Below are positions 25,922 to 32,095 of a stretch of DNA of 32,095 nt, one piece after another. The notes beneath the pieces are model-generated. The model did not search any database, was not told the origin of the DNA, and worked only from the letters and a program-made list of their open reading frames with translations. Within the stretch, counting starts at the first letter, position 1; each line of letters starts with the position of its first letter. Both the position numbers and the translations under genes were made by a program. The stretch comes from Acidobacteriota bacterium. GTDB taxonomy: Bacteria; Acidobacteriota; Terriglobia; Bryobacterales; Bryobacteraceae. The stretch is taken from positions 1 to 32,095 of the forward strand of contig JANXMS010000224.1 of the NCBI GenBank assembly GCA_025354525.1, given 5' to 3'.

Positions 25922-28900
25922 TTAGAAGTAGAACTTCGCCGCGAGTTGGATGAACCGGGGGTCGCGAGCGCCGGTGACGGCACCGAAACCGAACCGGCCA
26001 CCACCGCCGCCCAGCGCCGTGGGCAGATTGGTGATCGCCCCCGAGGTTGGGTTGAATTGAGCGTTGCGGTTGAAGTCCGTGAACTGGGTATGATTCGGGG
26101 CGTTAAACATTTCGACCCGAAGTTGGAGGAAACGTCTTTCGTTGCCCATGGGGAAGTTTTTGAAGACCGAGAGGTCGAGGTTGTTGACCCCGGGCCGACG
26201 GACGATGCGTTGGGCGGATTCGAGACCCTGGCTGCCGACTTGAGGAGCGGCGAAGACGGATGTGTCGACGTAGCGAAGATCGGTACGGTCACCGATGGGC
26301 AGGATGGGGTTGCCCGTGACCCGGACGCGAGGGCCGACCGATTCCGAGCCGGTATAGACGCGGTTGAGTTCGCCGCCGATGCCGGAGAAGGAGACGCCGA
26401 TGTTGGCCGGTTGGCCGCCGATCAGGGACATGAGGCCGGAGACTTGCCAGCCGCCGAAAACGCCGCGACCCACCGGATTATTGAGCGGAGTCAAGCTTTT
26501 GGCGAGGTTGGGCACATCGTAGATGAAGTTGATGACGGCCATTTGAGCGACGTCGAAATCGAGGTAGCTATAGTTGGCAGAACGGTAGTTGGTGGGGTGG
26601 AGGCGGTCGCCGTCTCCGGAGGAGATGCCGAGGGCTTTCGACCAGGTGTAAGCAACGCCGTATTGGAGGCCCTTGCCGGCGTTTTTGTTGAGGCTGACTT
26701 GGAGCGAATGATAGTTCGAGAAGCCACCGAATGAGGTGACGACCGCTTCCCCATGGCCGAGGTAGGGCCGATAGAGATTGACGGGGAGGGCGGTTCGGCC
26801 ATCGAACGAGGTCGCCGCCAAGTTAGCCGATTGGGGGTTCTGATTCTGACGTTGCCAGGCAGAGCCAAAGGGCATGGCGTTGAAGTCGTAAGTCGACAGC
26901 AAGTGGTTCGCGGTGTTGGCGACGTAGCCGACTTCGAGAGCAACGGTTTGGCCGAGTTGGCGTTGGACGGTGAGGTTCCACTGGTAGGTGGAAGGAACAT
27001 TGCCGTTTTGGTCGAAGCCGCGGACGTTGTTCGGGAAGAAGGTTCCGGACAGGTTGGCCACCTGAGCCAAGTTACCGAAGAAGTAAGTAGGCCGAATGGT
27101 GGAGGGTGGGTTCGGCAACATGTCGAAGACAGGGTTGCCTTGGAAGCGGTCGTAGAAGATGCCGAAGCCGGCCCGGACGACGGTTTTCTCGTTGAGTTGA
27201 TACGCGACGCCGAGGCGGGGGGCAAAGTGGATACCGCGGTTATTGATGAGGCCCCTGGGATAGGAGCCGGAGCCGGAGAGGCCCATGCCGTTGGCGTAGA
27301 GGCCGTTGACGAAGGACTTGCCGTTGTTGATGATGGAGCCGGAGAGAGCGTTCGGGACGATGGCTCCGGTGACGGGGTTACGCCCAACATTGACGCCGTC
27401 AACGCGGTCCGGTTGGATGAGCAGAGCACGGCTGCCGTTGTCGTAGAGGCCGGGGTTAAAGGACGAGGTGTTGAGGCCGGCGTCGTACTGCGGCTGGATC
27501 CAGTAGAAACGCATCCCGAAATCGAGGGTGAGTTTCTTGTTGATGCGCCAGTTATCCTGGGCGAACCATTCGACGTTCCAGGAACGGTATTGGCCGTTGA
27601 GGACTTTGTCGGATTGGGCTAGACGATCGAAGTTGCCGAGGAGGGCGTTCGAGAAGGCCCAGTTCGTATCGCCGGGGTTTTGGGAGTTGCGATCGAACCA
27701 GACATCGCCGTTGACGGAGGTGAAGGCGGTTTGGTCTTTACGGCTTTTGTGGAGGTAGATGCCGAACTTCATGGTGTGGGCGCCTTTGACTTTCGTGACG
27801 TTGTCGGTGATGTCAAAGGTGTTGTTGAAGTTGCGGAAGGGGGTTCCGTTGAAGGTGGTGACGGGAGCGTTGGGAACGCCGCCGTAGCGCCAGTTTTGGA
27901 TAAGCCCGAGGGTATCGCCGTTGAAGGGCATTTTGTATTCGAGGCCGAGCTTGGCGCGGTCGAAGGTCTTGTCGACAGGGTCGATGTTTAAGACGTTTTT
28001 CGAAGAGCCGAAGATGAACTCGTTGGTGAGGGTGGGGTTGATGGTGGTGGTGAGATTGTTGACCCAGCTCCAACCGGGGTTGCCGAAGTTCATGGGGGCG
28101 AAGGGAATGTTGTAGTCCGCGTTCCATTGGCCGTAGGCGCGATCCTGCTCGGACCTGGTTTTGATGAAGCGGGAGTAGAAGCGCCATTTGTCGTTGATGT
28201 TGTAGTCGCCGCGATAGATGTTTTCGCGACGGGGGAAGGTGTCCGAGACCTGGGTCAAGTAGTTGAACTGGGGGTCGATGGGGACGTTGGGTTGGGGATA
28301 GAAGTTGAGGATTTTCTGACCATCGCGGCTGATGCGGGAGGCCGGAATGATGTTGCCGGGGAAGCAGCCGCCGCCGCCGGCATTGGTGGCGCAGGGGAGA
28401 TTGCTGAGGGGATCGCGGATGAAGACGGGGCGGCCGTCGCCTTCGGTGGTGCGGGAGAAGTCGCCGCTGCGTTGGGCGGCGGTGGGGACGGTGACGCTGC
28501 GTAGATTGTTGGGCGATAGGCGGTTCTGCCACTCGATGCCGATGAAGAAGAAGAGTTTGTCGCGGTTGGCGTTGATCTTCGGGATGTAGGCGGGGCCACC
28601 GATGTTGAAGCCGGCGGTGTTGTCGCGGAACAGTTGGCGGGAACGGCCTTCGACGTTGTTGCGCCAGTTGTTGGCGTTGAGGCCTTCGTGACGGTGGAAG
28701 ATGTAGCCGGTGCCGTGGAGATCGCGGGAGCCGGATTTGGTGACTACGCTGATGGAGGCACCGGAGGAGCGGCCGTATTCGGCGGGCTGGGAGTTCGTGA
28801 GCATTTTGAACTCGGCGATTTGGTCGATGTTCATGGTGGCGAGTTGACCGCCGTTGGAACCGGTGTCGATGTTGGTGACGCCGTCGACCATGAGGTTGTT

Positions 28901-29455
28901 CTGGTTGTTGCGATTTCCGTTGACGGAGCCGCCGATGCCGCCGGTGGGGACAACGCCGGGGACGGTGCGGGTAAGGTCAAGGAAGGATCGACCGTTGAGG
29001 GCGAGATTGATGACCTGATTGCCGGTAAGGACGCCGCCTTTTTCGGCACTGCGGGTTTGGAGGATGACGCCGGAGGCTTCGACGGTGATGGACTCGGTCA
29101 TGGCTCCCACGGCGAGGGTGAAGTCAGGGAGGTCGAGGCGATCGTTCGCGGAGACGCGGATTTCGGTGCGTTCGACTTTGCGGAAGCCGGTGGCTTCGAT
29201 GGAGACCTTATAGACGGACGGTTTGAGCGGATTGAAGAAGAAGAGGCCTTCCTGGTTCGTCTTCACTTCGCGATTGTCGCCTTGCGCGACATCAGTGAGC
29301 GTGACTTTTGCGCCGACGACGACAGCGCCTTGGCTGTCTTTGACGGTGCCGCGGACAGATCCCGACGACTGTTGACCCAGTGCGATAGCGCTGAGCGAGA
29401 CCAGAGCGAGAAGCGAGCGCAGTACGGAGCTGCGGAGCGCACGTTGTTGCTTCAT
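25922..29455 (-). CDS. TonB-dependent receptor with N-terminal carboxypeptidase-regulatory-like domain (Oar-like)
   Basis: GSVRGTVKDSQGAVVVGAKVTLTDV, plug and barrel motifs (LMVDGVTNIDTGSNGGQLATMNIDQIAEFKMLTN). Start MKQQRALRS with AAGGGG upstream; ends in KFYF. Confidence 0.93.
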   Translation of the reverse strand: MKQQRALRSSVLRSLLALVSLSAIALGQQSSGSVRGTVKDSQGAVVVGAKVTLTDVAQGDNREVKTNQEGLFFFNPLKPSVYKVSIEATGFRKVERTEIRVSANDRLDLPDFTLAVGAMTESITVEASGVILQTRSAEKGGVLTGNQVINLALNGRSFLDLTRTVPGVVPTGGIGGSVNGNRNNQNNLMVDGVTNIDTGSNGGQLATMNIDQIAEFKMLTNSQPAEYGRSSGASISVVTKSGSRDLHGTGYIFHRHEGLNANNWRNNVEGRSRQLFRDNTAGFNIGGPAYIPKINANRDKLFFFIGIEWQNRLSPNNLRSVTVPTAAQRSGDFSRTTEGDGRPVFIRDPLSNLPCATNAGGGGCFPGNIIPASRISRDGQKILNFYPQPNVPIDPQFNYLTQVSDTFPRRENIYRGDYNINDKWRFYSRFIKTRSEQDRAYGQWNADYNIPFAPMNFGNPGWSWVNNLTTTINPTLTNEFIFGSSKNVLNIDPVDKTFDRAKLGLEYKMPFNGDTLGLIQNWRYGGVPNAPVTTFNGTPFRNFNNTFDITDNVTKVKGAHTMKFGIYLHKSRKDQTAFTSVNGDVWFDRNSQNPGDTNWAFSNALLGNFDRLAQSDKVLNGQYRSWNVEWFAQDNWRINKKLTLDFGMRFYWIQPQYDAGLNTSSFNPGLYDNGSRALLIQPDRVDGVNVGRNPVTGAIVPNALSGSIINNGKSFVNGLYANGMGLSGSGSYPRGLINNRGIHFAPRLGVAYQLNEKTVVRAGFGIFYDRFQGNPVFDMLPNPPSTIRPTYFFGNLAQVANLSGTFFPNNVRGFDQNGNVPSTYQWNLTVQRQLGQTVALEVGYVANTANHLLSTYDFNAMPFGSAWQRQNQNPQSANLAATSFDGRTALPVNLYRPYLGHGEAVVTSFGGFSNYHSLQVSLNKNAGKGLQYGVAYTWSKALGISSGDGDRLHPTNYRSANYSYLDFDVAQMAVINFIYDVPNLAKSLTPLNNPVGRGVFGGWQVSGLMSLIGGQPANIGVSFSGIGGELNRVYTGSESVGPRVRVTGNPILPIGDRTDLRYVDTSVFAAPQVGSQGLESAQRIVRRPGVNNLDLSVFKNFPMGNERRFLQLRVEMFNAPNHTQFTDFNRNAQFNPTSGAITNLPTALGGGGGRFGFGAVTGARDPRFIQLAAKFYF

Positions 29456-29562
29456 AGATTTGAACCCCTTGGTTTCAGTTTTTCTCTTTATTAACAAGAT
29501 TTTACCTTCTTAACAGAGAGATTAGGGATACTGTATCGATGCTGCAAGAGGATGTCAAACGG

Positions 29563-30723
29563 ATGACTCGTCGAGGACTTTTCGGTCTCGCGGGGGGGGT
29601 TATGGGGGCGGTGCCGAAGGTTGCAATCAAAGATTTCACGCTGTGGCCGGTGCGGGCGACGGCCCGGACGGTGTGGCTGGTGGTAGAGGTGCGGACTTTG
29701 CAGGGGATATCGGGGTTAGGGGAGGCATCGGACGCGTTTGGATTTGCGGCGACGACGGCGGCGCAGGGGCGGGAGATGGAGGCGATGCTGGGGCGGTTTG
29801 TGGGGTTGATGGTCGGTCGGTCGCCGTTGGAAATTTCTTTTTACAGGAAGGCGGGGGAGCCGTTGGCGCGGAGCGGGGGGTTGGTGGCGGCGACGGCGTA
29901 TAGCGCGGTGGAGCAGGCGTTGTGGGATTTGGCGGGGCAGGCATTGGGGGTGCCGACAGCGACGCTGTTTGGTGGTGCGTTGCAGGGGAGGATGCCGGTG
30001 TACGCGAATATAAACCGGGCGACGACGGAGAGGACGCCGGCGGGGTTTGCGGCGACGGCGAAGCGGGCGGTGGGAGAGGGGTTTCGGGCGGTAAAGGCGG
30101 CGCCGTGGGACGGGTATCCGAAAGTGACGGCGGAGGAGGGGATTGCGTGCACGGAGGCGATTCGGATGGCGGTGGGGGCGGGGGTGGACGTGATGGTGGA
30201 CTGCCATAGCTTGTTCAGCGTGGCGGAGGCGGTGGGGGTGGCTCGGCGGTTGGAGGGGGTGAAGCTGCGGTGGTACGAGGAGCCGGTGGCACCAGAGAAG
30301 GTGGCGGAGACGGTGGCGATTGGGAAGCAGATCCGGCAACCGATGGCGGGTGGCGAGATGCTGTTTGGGGTGGATGGATTTACGCCGTTATGCCGGGAGC
30401 ATTCGGTGGCGGTGATTATGCCGGACGTGAAGCACTGCGGGGGGATGTTGGCGTTGACGCACATTGCGGCGATGGCGGCTGGATATGGGGTGGCGGTGGC
30501 CCCGCATAATCCGAGCGGGCCGGTTTCGACGGCGGCGACGGGGCAGGCGGCGGCGGGGTTGGGCAATTGCGAGATTTTGGAGATGCAGTGGGGGGAGGTA
30601 GGGTGGCGCGGAGAATTGGTGACGCCGACGGAGCGGTTTGTGAACGGGGAGATGGTTTTGGGAGATCGGGCTGGGTTGGGGATTGGTTGGAACGAGGCGT
30701 TGGCGCGGCGGAACCGATTGTAA
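29563..30723 (+). CDS. Enolase-superfamily (mandelate racemase/muconate lactonizing) enzyme, Tat-like leader
   Basis: MTRRGLFGLAGG leader; ALWDLAGQALGVPTATLFGG; VDVMVDCHSLF; RWYEEPVAPEKV; GGEMLFG; APHNPSGPVS. The track start is 29539. Confidence 0.88.
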   Translation: MTRRGLFGLAGGVMGAVPKVAIKDFTLWPVRATARTVWLVVEVRTLQGISGLGEASDAFGFAATTAAQGREMEAMLGRFVGLMVGRSPLEISFYRKAGEPLARSGGLVAATAYSAVEQALWDLAGQALGVPTATLFGGALQGRMPVYANINRATTERTPAGFAATAKRAVGEGFRAVKAAPWDGYPKVTAEEGIACTEAIRMAVGAGVDVMVDCHSLFSVAEAVGVARRLEGVKLRWYEEPVAPEKVAETVAIGKQIRQPMAGGEMLFGVDGFTPLCREHSVAVIMPDVKHCGGMLALTHIAAMAAGYGVAVAPHNPSGPVSTAATGQAAAGLGNCEILEMQWGEVGWRGELVTPTERFVNGEMVLGDRAGLGIGWNEALARRNRL

Positions 30724-30746
30724 GGGGGGCTCCGCCGCGGTGAGGG

Positions 30747-31829
30747 TTAGCGTTGAATGCGGGCTGAGCCACCGGCCGCGAGAGAGCGGACCTGTTCGAC
30801 GGAGGCCATGGTGGTGTCTCCGGGGAAGGTGGTCAGCAAGGCGCCGTGAGCCCAGCCGAGCCGGACGCAGGTTTCGGGTTCTTCGCCGGTGAGCATGCCA
30901 AAGATAAGGCCGGCAGCGAAGCCGTCGCCGCCACCCACGCGGTCGACGACGTCGAGTTCGCAGGTGGGGGAGACGTAGGTTTTGCCGTCGATCCAGGCGA
31001 CCGCGCCCCAGCTATGCCGGTTGGTGGAATGGACCTCGCGAAGGGTGGTGGCGACGACTTTTACCTGCGGATGTTGAGCGCGGACTTGATCAATCATGCC
31101 GAAGAAGGCGGAGGGATCGAGCTTGGAAGCGGCGGCGACTTCGGGGCCTGGGATGCCGAGACCGAGTTGGAGATCCTCTTCGTTGCCGATGATGACGTCA
31201 ACGTTTTGGACGATGCGGCTGATGACTTCCAGGGCGCGTTCGTGGCCGCCGAGGATATTCCAGAGTTTGGCGCGGTAGTTGAGGTCCAGCGAGACGATAG
31301 CCCCGGCGGCTTTGGCCGCTTTCATGCCTTCGATGATGAGCTCGGGGGTGGATTTCGACAGGGCCGCGAAGATGCCGCCGCTGTGGAACCAGCGTACGCC
31401 GCCGCTGAAGATTTCGTCCCAGTTGAAATCGCCGGGTTTCAACTGTGCGGCGGCTTCATTGGAGCGGTTGTAGAAGACGACGGGGGCGCGCATGCCTTGG
31501 CCGCGGTCGCTGTAGACGGTGGCAATGTTGGGTCCGTGGACACCGTCATGTTTGAACCGCTTGTAGAACGGCTTGACGCCCATCGCTTTGACGCGTTCGC
31601 CGATGAGTTCGCCAATGGGGTAATCGACCATGGCGGAAACGACGCCTGTGCGCTGCCCGAAGCAGTCGGCGAGATTGGCCGCGACGTTGAATTCACCGCC
31701 GCTGACGTGAATGTGGCATTCCGTGGCTTTGCGGAAGGGGATGACACCGGGGTCGAGCCGGTGGATGAGGGCACCGAGCGCTACGAAGTCGAGGGCAGCG
31801 TCGGGAAGAATAGGGAGACCGTATTTCAT
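30747..31829 (-). CDS. PfkB-family sugar kinase, 2-keto-3-deoxygluconate kinase-like
   Basis: HVSGGEFNVAANLADCFGQRTGVVSAMV, RAPVVFYNRSNEAAAQL, WFHSGGIFAAL, SLDLNYRAKLW, DVVDRVGGGDGFAAGLIFGML. Confidence 0.9.
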   Translation of the reverse strand: MKYGLPILPDAALDFVALGALIHRLDPGVIPFRKATECHIHVSGGEFNVAANLADCFGQRTGVVSAMVDYPIGELIGERVKAMGVKPFYKRFKHDGVHGPNIATVYSDRGQGMRAPVVFYNRSNEAAAQLKPGDFNWDEIFSGGVRWFHSGGIFAALSKSTPELIIEGMKAAKAAGAIVSLDLNYRAKLWNILGGHERALEVISRIVQNVDVIIGNEEDLQLGLGIPGPEVAAASKLDPSAFFGMIDQVRAQHPQVKVVATTLREVHSTNRHSWGAVAWIDGKTYVSPTCELDVVDRVGGGDGFAAGLIFGMLTGEEPETCVRLGWAHGALLTTFPGDTTMASVEQVRSLAAGGSARIQR

Positions 31830-31880
31830 AAACGTCCCCCTAGTGTATAACGACCGGACTTGCGGGGCCTGGATGAAGGG

Positions 31881-32095
31881 CTACCGGACGGCAATGGTGC
31901 ATTGGATGGGAGTGCCGCCGCCGCGATTGGAGTTGCTCGGGATGCCGAGGTGGAGAATGGCGACGACGACGTTGTTGCCGGGCGGCACACTTTCTGGAAT
32001 TTTCACGTTGATTTGCCAAACTCCAACGAAGCCGGGAGCGAGGCCGGAGAACTGGACTTCAGCATCGCCGGTGTTGACGATGACGCGGGGCCGAA
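31881..32095 (-). CDS. C-terminal end of a protein with a TIGR03437-like (Solibacter-type) C-terminal domain; 5' end outside the window
   Basis: Minus-strand translation RPRVIVNTGDAEVQFSGLAPGFVGVWQINVKIPESVPPGNNVVVAILHLGIPSNSNRGGGTPIQCTIAVR*. Absent from the ORF track because its start lies off the window. Confidence 0.75.
   Translation of the reverse strand, partial: RPRVIVNTGDAEVQFSGLAPGFVGVWQINVKIPESVPPGNNVVVAILHLGIPSNSNRGGGTPIQCTIAVR

Noticed and set aside
30846-31850. 334-aa plus ORF opposite the PfkB kinase
   Set aside because: Antisense low-complexity frame; the minus-strand PfkB motifs are unambiguous.

Overview
High-GC bacterial chromosomal window. It is most likely an acidobacterium of the Bryobacter/Solibacter type, inferred from an Oar-like TonB receptor, a TIGR03437-like C-terminus and a PEP-CTERM remnant. 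About 28 genes are mostly metabolic or housekeeping: a transglutaminase/KdsC-like/ACT-DUF5612-like/DUF2809 set, a DsbA-like thioredoxin, an M28-PDZ peptidase, TolC, pyrE-truA, a PQQ beta-propeller, DUF433/DUF5615 (TA-like), IlvD/Edd, nagA, SDR, an FeS-type photolyase-related protein, Gfo/Idh, tandem Uma2, TPR, a 7-heme cytochrome, GNAT, a TonB receptor, an enolase-superfamily enzyme and a KDG-kinase-like PfkB. No CRISPR array, tRNA, rRNA or transposase was recognised. The most unusual content is non-genic or decayed: (i) a higher-order tandem array at 1-545 with a 236-bp super-period (44+96+96); (ii) a degenerate duplication of the DUF2809 3' end beside it; (iii) a C-rich to G-rich strand switch near 3-5 kb that does not follow gene direction; (iv) a ~1 kb intergenic region at 6.57-7.6 kb with 57-bp repeats, a sharp terminator, hairpins and an unlisted small ORF; (v) a PEP-CTERM pseudogene; (vi) a TA-like pair with opposite strand skew; (vii) a tandem Uma2 pair in which one copy is broken by a 92-bp deletion; (viii) a multiheme cytochrome without an obvious canonical start. 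No clearly novel defence or biosynthetic system could be demonstrated. All family calls are by eye from the translations.
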